Assembly: GCA_029259715.1 (NCBI GenBank)
Contig: JAJDEP010000004.1
Span: 46,012 to 110,011 of the forward strand
Source of the DNA: Planctomycetota bacterium
GTDB taxonomy: Bacteria > Planctomycetota > B15-G4
DNA length: 64,000 nucleotides
Reading direction: 5' to 3'
In this document: one piece after another, positions 39,714 to 48,017 of the stretch
Position numbering within the stretch: position 1 is the stretch's first letter
How the letters are laid out: every line of letters begins with the position of its first letter
Program-made: the position numbers and the translations under genes
The notes under the pieces: model-generated
Database searches by the model: none
What the model saw: only the letters and a program-made list of their open reading frames with translations
Told to the model about the DNA's origin: nothing

Positions 39714-40946
39714 TCACGCCGCACCCGATTGACGGGCCGGTCCGGCGGGCCTGCCCGCGACGCTCCCATAGACGTCGACCAGGGCCGCCGCCGCGCGGTC
39801 CCAGGTCAGGCCGGCGATCGCCGCGCGCGCCGCGACGCCGAGGGCGGCCCGGCGCTCGGGAGCGTCCACCAGCCCCGCGAGCCCCTGCGCGAGGGCGTGG
39901 GGATCGCGAGGATCCACGGCGACCACCGCGTCGCCGCCGTAGTCGGCCATGGGCGTCCCCGTGCTGGTGAGCACGGCCCGACCGCAGGCCATGGCCTCGG
40001 CCACGGGCAGGCCGAAGCCCTCCGCCAGGGAGGCATAGGCCACCAGATCGCAGGCCCGCATGCAGGCGAACAGCGTCTCGTCGTCGACGCGCCCCGCCTT
40101 CGCCACCCGTCGCCTCACCGCCGGCTCGCGCAGCCAGTCCTCCAGTTCGGGACAGCCCCACCCCCGTTCGCCGATCAGCAGCGGATGCACGCGCGGACGG
40201 TCGGCTCCACCGGGACGGTCAGCGAGGCCGAGCACGGCGCGCAGCACGGCTGCCTGGTTCTTGCGCGGCTCCCGCGTGCCGGGCACGAGCACCACCACGT
40301 CGGCGGGGCCCAAGGTCACACCGCGCTGCCCCATGAGCGCGCGCAAACGAGCGCGATCGTCGTCTCGCGGGCGGCTGTCGACGTGGTCGACGCCGTGGGG
40401 CACCACCGAGACGCACTCCGGCGCGGCCACGCCGTAAGCGATCACGTCGTCCGCCACCCGCTGCGAGGGCACCACCACGGCCGCGGCCGCGGCGGCCGCC
40501 CGGCGCACGTTGCCCTCGAGCCATTCGGAGATGCCGGGCTCGTGCCAGCTGCGGTCGTGCAGGAACACCACGTCGTGGATCGTGACCACCTGCGGCGCCG
40601 CGTTCACCGGTGCGTAGGTGAGGTCGGTGTGATGGAACACGTCGACGCCGCCCAGCGCCGCCGGCGCGTCGTAACCCCATCGGGCCAGCCAGCGCTGCAG
40701 ACGCGCGGGGATGCGCCGACGCACCACGCCCTCTACGCCGTGCCCCGGAAGGGGCCGACGCCAGCTCGACCCGAAGGGACGCAGCACGACGTCGTCCCGA
40801 CGGCGCAGCGCCGCCGCGGTCTCCCGGGCGACGCGAGGGATCCCGCTGCAGCCCCACAGGGCCGGGCGCACGTCGAGGCCCACCACCAGCGGCCGCTCGG
40901 GGCCCGGGCCGCCGTTCACGCCGTCCTCCCCGCCGCCACCCGTCAT
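39714..40946 (-). CDS. Glycosyltransferase family 4
   Basis: A 410-residue GT-B enzyme with GLDVRPALWGCSGIPRVARE, TIHDVVFLHDRSW, VPSQRVADDV, VVPHGVDHVD and the EX7E motif in AEGFGLPVAEAMACGRAVL. The donor-site Arg-Lys region reads VPGTREPRKNQAAVL. This resembles mannosyltransferase-type GT4 enzymes, but donor and acceptor cannot be read from sequence. The ATG overlaps the flippase stop (ATGA). Confidence 0.94.
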   Translation of the reverse strand: MTGGGGEDGVNGGPGPERPLVVGLDVRPALWGCSGIPRVARETAAALRRRDDVVLRPFGSSWRRPLPGHGVEGVVRRRIPARLQRWLARWGYDAPAALGGVDVFHHTDLTYAPVNAAPQVVTIHDVVFLHDRSWHEPGISEWLEGNVRRAAAAAAAVVVPSQRVADDVIAYGVAAPECVSVVPHGVDHVDSRPRDDDRARLRALMGQRGVTLGPADVVVLVPGTREPRKNQAAVLRAVLGLADRPGGADRPRVHPLLIGERGWGCPELEDWLREPAVRRRVAKAGRVDDETLFACMRACDLVAYASLAEGFGLPVAEAMACGRAVLTSTGTPMADYGGDAVVAVDPRDPHALAQGLAGLVDAPERRAALGVAARAAIAGLTWDRAAAALVDVYGSVAGRPAGPARQSGAA

Positions 40947-42436
40947 CGCGATGTCCGCTCGTCATCGTCAGCGCCATGGCCATCGCCTGCGGTGTCGCCA
41001 TCGTCAGCGCCCGCCGCGCCGAGGGCAGCGTCACTCCCGAGGTCGAGGGGCAGGATGCCGCACAGCAGCAGGGCCACGAGCCCCACGCCCAGACCGAGCG
41101 TCGTGCGCCCGCCCGCCGACGCGACGGCGGGCAGCCCCCACGCCAGGACCCCCGCCGCACCCGCCGCGCACAGGGCCGCCCGCCGCAGCGCCCCCAGGCG
41201 CAAGCGCAGCCCGGTGAGTTGCCGCACCGAGACGGCGGCCGCCACCAGGACGAAGGCCTCGGTGAGCACGGTGGTCCAGGCGGCCCCCGCGATGCCGAGC
41301 ACCGGCACCCACCACAGATTGAGGCCGACGTTAAGCACCGCGCCGCCGATGGAGATCACCATCATCCGGCGCTGGTGGCCGGCGGCGAGCAACGCCATGA
41401 CGTGAGGATAGGCCCCGAAGACGAGCAGGATGGCCGCCGAGAGGATGGCCAGGCTCGGCGCACCCGGCCCGAACTCGGCGGGGTAGACCACGCCCATCAG
41501 ATCGCGCGCGACCTGTGGAACGGTCACCGGGAAGATCAGCCCCGCCGACAGCAGCACCACCGCGCAGCGCTGAAAGAACGGGTCGAGCGCCGCGGCGCCC
41601 TGCCCCCACAGGCGCGCGAAGACGGGGAAGATCACCTGGCTGAACAGCACCGGCACCATCAGTGCGACGGCCATCAAGCGGTAGGCGGCCGAGTAGTGCG
41701 CCACCGCCACCTCCCCCAGCAGCGGCCGCAGCATGGCGGCGTCGATGGAGAAGTAGACCGAGGCCATGGCCATGGAGACGCCGGCGGGCCAGGCCGCGCG
41801 CCAGAGCTTGCGGCGCTCCTCGAGGGGCGCGTCGTGGCGGATGTGCACCACGCCCCGCGCCCAGACGTAGACCAGCACGCCGTTGACCAGCGGGAACAGG
41901 CCGTAGGCCAGCAGGTAGAGGGCCGGGTCGACGGAGCCCGCGAGCAGCAACGCCAGGGTCCCGAGCAGCCACGCGGTCTGCCCGACGGCGAGGGCCACCA
42001 CCGTGCGGCGGAAGTCCATGTCCACGTGGAAGATGGCGGCCGCCCCCGCCGGCGCGTGGAAGGCGAGGTGTCCGGCCGCCGCGCACAGCACGGCGAAGCG
42101 CGCCCCGGGCCCTTCGAAGACCCAGGCCACGCTGACGAGCACGATCACGCCGAGGATCGCGAAGCGGGCCTTGAGCCCGATCAACATGCCGATCAGTCGG
42201 CCCGCGGCCCCGCGATCCTTGCTCGCCTCGCGCACCACGATGGTGCCCGCGCCGAAGTCGAGCATGCCCGCCAGCAGCTGATACAGCGTGAGGTAGAACG
42301 CGAACACGCCGAACTCGGCCGGCTCGAGCTGCCGCGGCAGCAGCAGCGAGATGATCACGAAGGCGAGGGACGCCGTGTACACCCGGCCCGTGAGTTGCCA
42401 GGCGGCGTTCCAGCCGACGCGTCGCGACAGGCTCAT
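40943..42436 (-). CDS. Wzx-type polysaccharide flippase
   Basis: A 497-residue MOP-superfamily transporter with about 14 hydrophobic segments, starting GWNAAWQLTGRVYTASLAFVIISLLLPRQL and containing NVGLNLWWVPVLGIAGAAWTTVLTE, a late helix pair also present in the other flippase of this window. It heads the minus-strand glycan cluster (flippase, GT4, DUF3604, GT4, GT4). The last 40 residues are an acidic Gly/Asp tail. Only 17 bases separate its ATG from a divergent gene, so promoters must lie inside coding sequence. Confidence 0.93.
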   Translation of the reverse strand: MSLSRRVGWNAAWQLTGRVYTASLAFVIISLLLPRQLEPAEFGVFAFYLTLYQLLAGMLDFGAGTIVVREASKDRGAAGRLIGMLIGLKARFAILGVIVLVSVAWVFEGPGARFAVLCAAAGHLAFHAPAGAAAIFHVDMDFRRTVVALAVGQTAWLLGTLALLLAGSVDPALYLLAYGLFPLVNGVLVYVWARGVVHIRHDAPLEERRKLWRAAWPAGVSMAMASVYFSIDAAMLRPLLGEVAVAHYSAAYRLMAVALMVPVLFSQVIFPVFARLWGQGAAALDPFFQRCAVVLLSAGLIFPVTVPQVARDLMGVVYPAEFGPGAPSLAILSAAILLVFGAYPHVMALLAAGHQRRMMVISIGGAVLNVGLNLWWVPVLGIAGAAWTTVLTEAFVLVAAAVSVRQLTGLRLRLGALRRAALCAAGAAGVLAWGLPAVASAGGRTTLGLGVGLVALLLCGILPLDLGSDAALGAAGADDGDTAGDGHGADDDERTSR

Positions 42437-42453
42437 GACGACGACCCGTTACG

Positions 42454-43062
42454 ATGCCGCCCATGGACGTCGCGATCCTCCTCGCGGCCGGGCGCGGTCG
42501 GCGCCTCGGCCAACCCAAGGCCCTGATGGACCTCGGCGGCCGCACCGCCCTGCAGCGCTGCCTGCAAGCCTTGTCGGCCGGCGGGGTGGACGAGGTCCGC
42601 GTCGTGTACGACGGACGGTCGGACCCGCCGCCCGCCCCCGGCGCCCGGCTCGTGCCCAATCCGGATCCCGAGCGCGGACAGACCAGCTCGGTGCGCGCGG
42701 GCCTCGCCTGCGCGCCCCCCCTCGATCCCGATGGCAACGACCGCCTGCTGCTGCACACCGTCGATCACCCGCTCGTCTCCGGCGACGACGTGGGGCGGTT
42801 GATCGCGGCCCACGCCGGACGCGCCCCGGGCATCGAGATCGTCGCGCCCTCGGTGGACGGCCGGCGTGGTCACCCCACCGTGTTCTCGGCGCGGATGGCC
42901 CCCGAGTTCCTGGCCCTGTCCGACGCTGAACCCGCGCACCGCGTGATCCGCCGTGACGCCGAACGGGTGGCCCACCTCGTCATGGACAACCCGTGGCTGG
43001 TGCAGGACATCGACACGCCCGCCGATCTCGCGCGCGCCCGGGCGGCCCTGCGCGGCACCTAG
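42454..43062 (+). CDS. MobA-like NTP transferase
   Basis: A 202-residue nucleotidyltransferase with the N-terminal loop LLAAGRGRRLGQPKALM (9-25), the acidic HTVDHPLVS metal-binding region and RRGHPTVF, as in MocA/YgfJ-type molybdenum cofactor cytidylyltransferases and related sugar-nucleotide enzymes. No molybdenum genes are near, while a glycan cluster is divergent, so both substrate classes remain open. An ATG nine bases downstream (MDVAILL) is an equally good start. Its stop overlaps that of the convergent ArsC-like gene. Confidence 0.88.
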   Translation: MPPMDVAILLAAGRGRRLGQPKALMDLGGRTALQRCLQALSAGGVDEVRVVYDGRSDPPPAPGARLVPNPDPERGQTSSVRAGLACAPPLDPDGNDRLLLHTVDHPLVSGDDVGRLIAAHAGRAPGIEIVAPSVDGRRGHPTVFSARMAPEFLALSDAEPAHRVIRRDAERVAHLVMDNPWLVQDIDTPADLARARAALRGT

Positions 43063-43475
43063 CCGACCAGCAACACCTGGACGCGGTTGCGGATCTCGTC
43101 GCGCACAGCGCGGTAGGCGCGCTTGACCTCGGCGTCGCTGCCCCCGGCCGCGGCGGGGTCGTTGAGCGGCCAGTGGATCTGCGTGACCTTCCCCTTCTTG
43201 AGCTTGGGGATGTCGTCGGCGTCGGAGCTGAGCGTGATCACCGTGTCGATCTTGCGCACGGGGATCGCGGTGAAGTCCTTGGACTCCTGGGTCGAGATGT
43301 CGATGCCGAGCTCCGACATCACATCCACGGCGTAGTCGTTGAGCTCGCGCGGCTTGTCGCCGGCGCTGTAGATGTTCACCGTGCCGGTGGCGAGGTCGCG
43401 AGCGAAGCCCTCCGCCATCTGGCTGCGGGAATCGTTGCCCTTGCAGACGAAGAGAAAGTTGCGGGGCTTGGCCAT
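43059..43475 (-). CDS. ArsC/low-molecular-weight phosphatase-like protein lacking redox cysteines
   Basis: A 138-residue protein with a near-perfect AGGAGG before its ATG. The P-loop CKGNDSRSQMAEG (11-23) has the CX5R nucleophile, and DPA (107-109) supplies the acid. The overall pattern (YSAG, ELGIDIS, TLSSDAD) matches thioredoxin-coupled arsenate reductases, but the two resolving cysteines are absent: TLSSDADDIP (81-90) stands where TLCSDADnnCP is expected, and the second P-loop Cys is Ser. It may be a tyrosine phosphatase or use another thiol; arsenate reduction by the classical triple-Cys relay is excluded by sequence. Confidence 0.85.
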   Translation of the reverse strand: MAKPRNFLFVCKGNDSRSQMAEGFARDLATGTVNIYSAGDKPRELNDYAVDVMSELGIDISTQESKDFTAIPVRKIDTVITLSSDADDIPKLKKGKVTQIHWPLNDPAAAGGSDAEVKRAYRAVRDEIRNRVQVLLVG

Positions 43476-43593
43476 GAACGTGCTACCTCCTGCTGCCTGT
43501 GGATCCCGGCGAACATTCCTGGCGCGCAGGGGACGGCGCGCCAAACGCTGGTGGCCGCAGGCGCGGTCCGTCAAAGGGTCGTGACAAGCCCCC

Positions 43594-43599
43594 ATTCTA
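43594..43599 (-). promoter_or_regulatory. Possible -10 element upstream of the ArsC-like gene
   Basis: TAGAAT (five of six to TATAAT) lies in a locally AT-rich patch about 120 bases before the ATG. No good -35 box is found at standard spacing, so support is weak. The remainder of the 194-base gap shows nothing else. Confidence 0.22.
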
Positions 43600-43669
43600 A
43601 GGGAAAGGGGCGCGAGCCGCTACGGGGCCGGACAAGGGTCTCGGGGGCACAACCGGCCGGGGCCGCACC

Positions 43670-45565
43670 TCAGTCGCCGGCGTCTTCGTCGCCGAACAGA
43701 CCGCCGACCCACCCGAAGAAGCCGGTGAGGGGACCCGTCACCACCTCTACGGGCATCAGCGTCACCTCGGGCTTAAACAACGTGCCTTCGACCTTGACTT
43801 CGAGCAGCTTGCGCTCGATGTACTCGAGCACCGGGCCGATGATGGGCAGGGGCACCTCGATGGGGATGATCAGGATGTCGAGCGCGAGTCCTTTCTTGAA
43901 GTCGATCTCACCACGGTCGCTGTAGAGCGAGAGGAAGGTCGACTCGAGGCGCAGCTCGTTGAACTTGAAGCGCGAGCCCCGCAAGCGGAAGTCGAGCTCG
44001 AGGCGCTGACGCTCGCTCGGCCGCGGCTCGCCCGGCTTGAGCGCGTTGGCCACCGCGCCGATGACGGGCAGGTCCCACAGGTTGCCGGCGCGGATCGACA
44101 GGTGCCCTTCGCCGCGGTTCGTCGTGGGCGAGCCCGCGATGCCGGTGAACTCGACGCGGCCCTCGAGCCAACCGCGCAGCTCGCTGTCCACCGCCGCTTC
44201 GGGTGAGATCATGGCCTGCACCGCGCTGAGGTCCATGTCGCGCAACGACACGTCCATGTCGAGTGCGTCGGTCTCGAGGTCGATCGTCCCGTGCAGGACG
44301 ATCAGGCCGGAGGCACAGCGCGCGCTGGTCTCCTGCAACTCCAACTCGCCGTCGTTGATCTCGAAGCGGCCGATGAGGTCCTCGAGCAGCAGGCCGTCGT
44401 AGGTCTCGAGTGTCCCGGCGTCGAGGCCTTCGCCGAACCACACGCGATCGGCGTGCAGTCCGCCCCAGCCCGTGACGACCGGGCCGTCGCCGTCCGTGCG
44501 GTCGGTGTACGACATGTGCAGTTCGACCGACCCGCCGTCCTCGAAGCGCAGCCAGCGCAGCTCCGCCAGGGCCGGGACCAGGTCCACCAGGCGCCGGCGG
44601 AAGTTGCCCTTCTCGATGTCGGCGCTGATCTCGAGGGCTGCGTCCGTCTGCTCGATGCTGGCCCGCAAGATGCCGCCCTCGGCGTGCACCTGGGCATCGT
44701 CGATCTTGAGGCGCCCGTTCGAGAGCTCGAACGGAACGTGGGCGTGCTCAAGCGGGAAGGGCACCTGGGCCGGCCGCAACGTGGCGTCGGAGAGGGTGCC
44801 CACCGCCAGCACGCCCGCCTCGCGGGAGACGTCCACGCGCACGTCCACCAGGCCTTCCGGCCGAAAGCGCCGGGAGAGGTCGTCGCACGCGGGGCTGATC
44901 ACCGAGAGCAGCGCGGGCTCCAGGAACACTCCGCGGGCCTCCGTCTCCCAGGGGCCGCCGCCCGCCGACGGGAAGCGCACCTGCAACGAGCCGCCGTCCG
45001 CGCCGGTGCGCAGTTCGATGCGCACGAGCCCGTCGACCTCGTCGACCCACACCGTGCAGTCCTCGACGACCTGGTCTTCGAAGGGCGTGCCGGCGCGCGT
45101 GTCGCCCTCCACGACGATGGTGATGTCGCGGAATTCCATGGGCGGCAGGCTGCGCTTGGGCTCATCGCCGCGCAGCTCCTCGATGGCGTCGCCGAGCAGG
45201 TCGATGGCGCGGATCAGGGGCAGGCGGTCGTCGGCGCCGCCGATCAGCAGCCGGCCGCCGGTGCCCTTGATGGACGACGGGCCGATCGACCAGCCGTCCT
45301 CGTGGTTGTCGGGCTGCACGCGCACGGACAGCGAATCGAGTTCGATCACCTTGCGCCCGGTCACGGGATCGGTGAGCGATGCCGGGGCGAAGCGGGCGAT
45401 GCCGGGCAAGCGCAACGTCGCTTTCTCGAAGTCCACGAGCCCGCCGGCGGAGACGTCGGCCACAGCCCGGCGCACCACGTCGGCCGCGACGTAGTCCAAC
45501 GTCACCCACGCGGAGGCCAGCGCGAGCACCGTCCAGGCTCCGAGATATCCGACGACGCGCATCAT
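43670..45565 (-). CDS. AsmA/YhdP-like envelope protein
   Basis: A 631-residue protein with an N-terminal membrane anchor (about 5-25) and a long, regular beta-strand body. Features are the C-terminal repeat-like SPEAAVDSELRGWLEGRVEFTG, GEGHLSIRAGNLWDLPVIGAVANAL and FKFNELRLESTFLSLYSDRGEIDF, characteristic of AsmA-like/TamB-like bridge proteins that move phospholipid between membranes. The protein ends with a Gly/Phe/Trp-rich amphipathic segment and an acidic tip. Its ATG overlaps the upstream lipoprotein's stop (ATGA), suggesting the two act together. It supports a two-membrane envelope. Confidence 0.8.
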   Translation of the reverse strand: MMRVVGYLGAWTVLALASAWVTLDYVAADVVRRAVADVSAGGLVDFEKATLRLPGIARFAPASLTDPVTGRKVIELDSLSVRVQPDNHEDGWSIGPSSIKGTGGRLLIGGADDRLPLIRAIDLLGDAIEELRGDEPKRSLPPMEFRDITIVVEGDTRAGTPFEDQVVEDCTVWVDEVDGLVRIELRTGADGGSLQVRFPSAGGGPWETEARGVFLEPALLSVISPACDDLSRRFRPEGLVDVRVDVSREAGVLAVGTLSDATLRPAQVPFPLEHAHVPFELSNGRLKIDDAQVHAEGGILRASIEQTDAALEISADIEKGNFRRRLVDLVPALAELRWLRFEDGGSVELHMSYTDRTDGDGPVVTGWGGLHADRVWFGEGLDAGTLETYDGLLLEDLIGRFEINDGELELQETSARCASGLIVLHGTIDLETDALDMDVSLRDMDLSAVQAMISPEAAVDSELRGWLEGRVEFTGIAGSPTTNRGEGHLSIRAGNLWDLPVIGAVANALKPGEPRPSERQRLELDFRLRGSRFKFNELRLESTFLSLYSDRGEIDFKKGLALDILIIPIEVPLPIIGPVLEYIERKLLEVKVEGTLFKPEVTLMPVEVVTGPLTGFFGWVGGLFGDEDAGD

Positions 45566-46299
45566 CCGAAGGGCCAGCCTCCGGGCTTGTGGAAGACGTA
45601 GTGCATGCGTTCCTCTTCGGTGTCGCGCAGGCCCCGCTGGCCGAGGCGGACGGCTCCCGGCAGATAGTAGCCATCACGCACGCCATAGCCCGGATCCTCG
45701 ACCGGATCGGAGGAGGGCAGGTGAGGATCATCGGCTGAAATGCGCAGGAACCGGCACTGACCCACGAGCGGTCGCCCCTCGGCCCGCCCCCGCCAACGCA
45801 GCAGCACCGTCTCCGGGGGCGCGTCGAGGACGAAAGGCTCGGCCTGATCGAAGAACACATCGAACGGCCGGCGGGCGAACCCCGCCGCGATCAGGTCGCC
45901 GGAGACCGCGTCGCGGGCCGACCAGATCTCCGACGGCGTGAGCGTGACCACCCCGCGACGGCCGTCGACCCCGAGCCCGGTCAGGTCCACCTCGATCTGG
46001 TCGCGCACGAGCATCACCGGCAACGACTGCACGGAGGCCAGGTTGAGCTGCACGTGGACCGTGCGCACCGTCTCGCCCCCCACCTCGTTGACGTACACGC
46101 CCTGGCAACGCGCCTCGATCTGGTGGGTGGGCGTCGTCTCGGTGAAGACGCCGATGGACGGTCGTCGAGGCTGGCCTTCCGGCGCGTAGTAGCCGCGCTC
46201 GGGGATGGCACCGCAGGCCACCGTGGCCCCCCACGCCGCGACGGCACACCACAGGATCGCCGGGCGCCCCCGGGAGAGTTGCTTGCACGTCTCCGCCAC
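45562..46299 (-). CDS. Predicted lipoprotein coupled to the AsmA-like gene
   Basis: A 245-residue protein with a hydrophobic leader (ILWCAVAAWGATVACG); the lipobox-like ATVAC is slightly atypical. The mature part is beta-rich (VRTVHVQLNLASVQSLPVMLV, EIWSARDAVSGDLIAAGF) and ends in a conserved-looking HYVFHKPGGWPFG. No family recognised. Four-base overlap with the AsmA-like gene suggests a shared function at the outer membrane. Divergent to the ATP-grasp gene, 44 bases away. Confidence 0.65.
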   Translation of the reverse strand: MAETCKQLSRGRPAILWCAVAAWGATVACGAIPERGYYAPEGQPRRPSIGVFTETTPTHQIEARCQGVYVNEVGGETVRTVHVQLNLASVQSLPVMLVRDQIEVDLTGLGVDGRRGVVTLTPSEIWSARDAVSGDLIAAGFARRPFDVFFDQAEPFVLDAPPETVLLRWRGRAEGRPLVGQCRFLRISADDPHLPSSDPVEDPGYGVRDGYYLPGAVRLGQRGLRDTEEERMHYVFHKPGGWPFG

Positions 46300-46343
46300 G
46301 GCCCCATGCTAGGGCCTCGCGACCAGGGGAGAGAGTCACAACC

Positions 46344-47192
46344 GTGTCGAATCCGGGAGGTGCCTGCGCGGTGGTCTCGTTGCGGCCGGATTCGCCGGCC
46401 TGCCGACGCCTGGTGGAGGCCCTCGACGCCCGCGCGCTCTCGGCCATCGCCCTCACGCCGGCCGCCCTCCCGGCCGCAGCGGCGTCCCTCGACCTCGCGC
46501 TGTGTCGGCTGCCTTCGGGCACGCCGCCCCACGCCCTGCTGCCGCTGTCGGCGTGCGAGCGCGCCGGCCTGGCCTTCATGAACCGCCCGTCGCGGGTACT
46601 CAACGCCCACGACAAAGGCGGCGTGCTCGAGCGGCTCGCTCAGGCGGGACTGCGCGTGATCCCCACCGTGATCGTCGTCCGCGACGCTCCCGCCGACCTC
46701 GACGGGCTGCCGGGCGACCGCTTCGTGGTGAAGCCCCTGAGCGGCGCGGCCGGTCGCGGCGTGACCCTGGGCATGAGCCGCGCGGACGCGCGCGCCCGGG
46801 CCGAGGCCTTCGCCGAAGCCTCGGGCCCGGTGCTCGTGCAGCCGCAACTCGGCGACGGCACCGACCTGCGCCTGTTCGTCGTCGACGGCGAGATCGTGGC
46901 GTCCATGGTGCGCACCCCGGCCCGCCCGGGGGGCCGGGGCAGCCTGTTGTACGGGGCCACGGCGGCGGCTCATGAGCCGCGGACCGACGAGGCCGCCGCG
47001 GCCCTCACGGCGGTCCGGACCCTCGGACTCGACATCGCGGGCATCGACCTGCTCCGACCGCAGGACGACGAGGCGCCGATCATCCTCGAGGCCAACGCCT
47101 GCCCGGGTCTCACCGGCATCGAGGCGGCCACCGGCCGCGACGTGGCCGGCGCCATCGCCGATGGCGCGATCAGGAGTGTCCGCCGCCGGTGA
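46344..47192 (+). CDS. RimK-like ATP-grasp ligase
   Basis: A 282-residue ATP-grasp protein. The N-terminal domain ends in NRPSRVLNAHDKGGVLERLAQAGL; the ATP-binding part shows FVVKPLSGAAGRGVTLG, VQPQLGDGTDLRLFVVDGEIVASM and ILEANACPGLTGIE with the metal-binding E-x-N. This matches RimK/LysX/MptN-type ligases that add glutamate or another amino acid to a carboxylate. The substrate could be a ribosomal protein, a cofactor or an amino-acid carrier; no neighbour decides. The start is GTG with GGGGAGAG upstream. Confidence 0.87.
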   Translation: MSNPGGACAVVSLRPDSPACRRLVEALDARALSAIALTPAALPAAAASLDLALCRLPSGTPPHALLPLSACERAGLAFMNRPSRVLNAHDKGGVLERLAQAGLRVIPTVIVVRDAPADLDGLPGDRFVVKPLSGAAGRGVTLGMSRADARARAEAFAEASGPVLVQPQLGDGTDLRLFVVDGEIVASMVRTPARPGGRGSLLYGATAAAHEPRTDEAAAALTAVRTLGLDIAGIDLLRPQDDEAPIILEANACPGLTGIEAATGRDVAGAIADGAIRSVRRR

Positions 47193-47252
47193 TGGTTTAC
47201 GCTCTCTCCCGCGTGATCCCCTTGCCGACACCACCCTCGTGACCCACACCCC

Positions 47253-48011
47253 ATGACCCTGACCGCCATCATCAGTGACATCCATGGCAACGAGGGCGCG
47301 CTCACGGCGGTGCTCGACGACGCCCGCGACCGCGGCGCGACCCAGACGTGGTGCCTCGGCGACGTGGTCGGTTACGGCGCGCGCCCCCTGCAGTGCCTGC
47401 AGCGCCTCATCGACGACAACGCCGCCATCATCCGCGGCAACCACGAGCAGGCGGTCATCGACGGGCCGTTCGGCTTCAACCCCCTCGCCGCCGCCGCGAT
47501 CCATTGGACCCGCGGCCTGCTCGAGGACACGCCCGAGCACCTCGCCTTCGTCGAAGGGCTCGGCGACCGCATCGACACCGAGACGGCGGTGCTCGTCCAC
47601 GGCTCACCGGCCAGCCCCGTCGACGAATACCTCTTCCGGGAAGAGACCCTCGATCACCTCGCCCGCGGCCGCGACTTCAGCCCCAAGCTGGCCCGCTCGT
47701 TCAAACTCATCGACCGCCCCTGCTTCGTAGGCCACACCCACGTGCCCGGCGTCATCGACGCCGAGATGAAGTGGATCGAGCCCCCGCTCAATGGTGACGG
47801 CTACGACACCGGCGGCAAGCCCTGCATCGTCAACGTCGGCTCGGTGGGACAACCCCGCGACGGCGACGTGCGCGCGTCGTACGCCCTGTTCGACGGACGC
47901 ATCGTCACCTTTCGCCGGGTCGATTACGACGTGGCGGCGGCGGCCGCCGCCATCTTCAACGAGCCGGCCCTGCCCGATGCGCTCGGCCAGCGGCTCATCG
48001 AAGGCTGGTAG
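47253..48011 (+). CDS. Calcineurin-like metallophosphoesterase (YfcE/MJ0936-like)
   Basis: A 252-residue enzyme with all five motifs intact: SDIHGN (8-13), GDVVGYG, RGNHE, VHGSP and GHTHVPG. The GDVVGYG..P variant is typical of bacterial small-molecule or nucleotide phosphodiesterases. It lies 60 bases after the ATP-grasp gene and converges on the RNase HIII-like gene. This intact enzyme contrasts with the degenerate phosphoesterase fold at 49637-50887. Substrate unknown. Confidence 0.92.
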   Translation: MTLTAIISDIHGNEGALTAVLDDARDRGATQTWCLGDVVGYGARPLQCLQRLIDDNAAIIRGNHEQAVIDGPFGFNPLAAAAIHWTRGLLEDTPEHLAFVEGLGDRIDTETAVLVHGSPASPVDEYLFREETLDHLARGRDFSPKLARSFKLIDRPCFVGHTHVPGVIDAEMKWIEPPLNGDGYDTGGKPCIVNVGSVGQPRDGDVRASYALFDGRIVTFRRVDYDVAAAAAAIFNEPALPDALGQRLIEGW

Positions 48012-48017
48012 CGCCGC

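Noticed and set aside
37474..39732. 752-codon plus-strand frame opposite the DUF3604 gene
   Set aside because: No recognisable motif; the minus strand shows a lipobox and a metal-site pattern.
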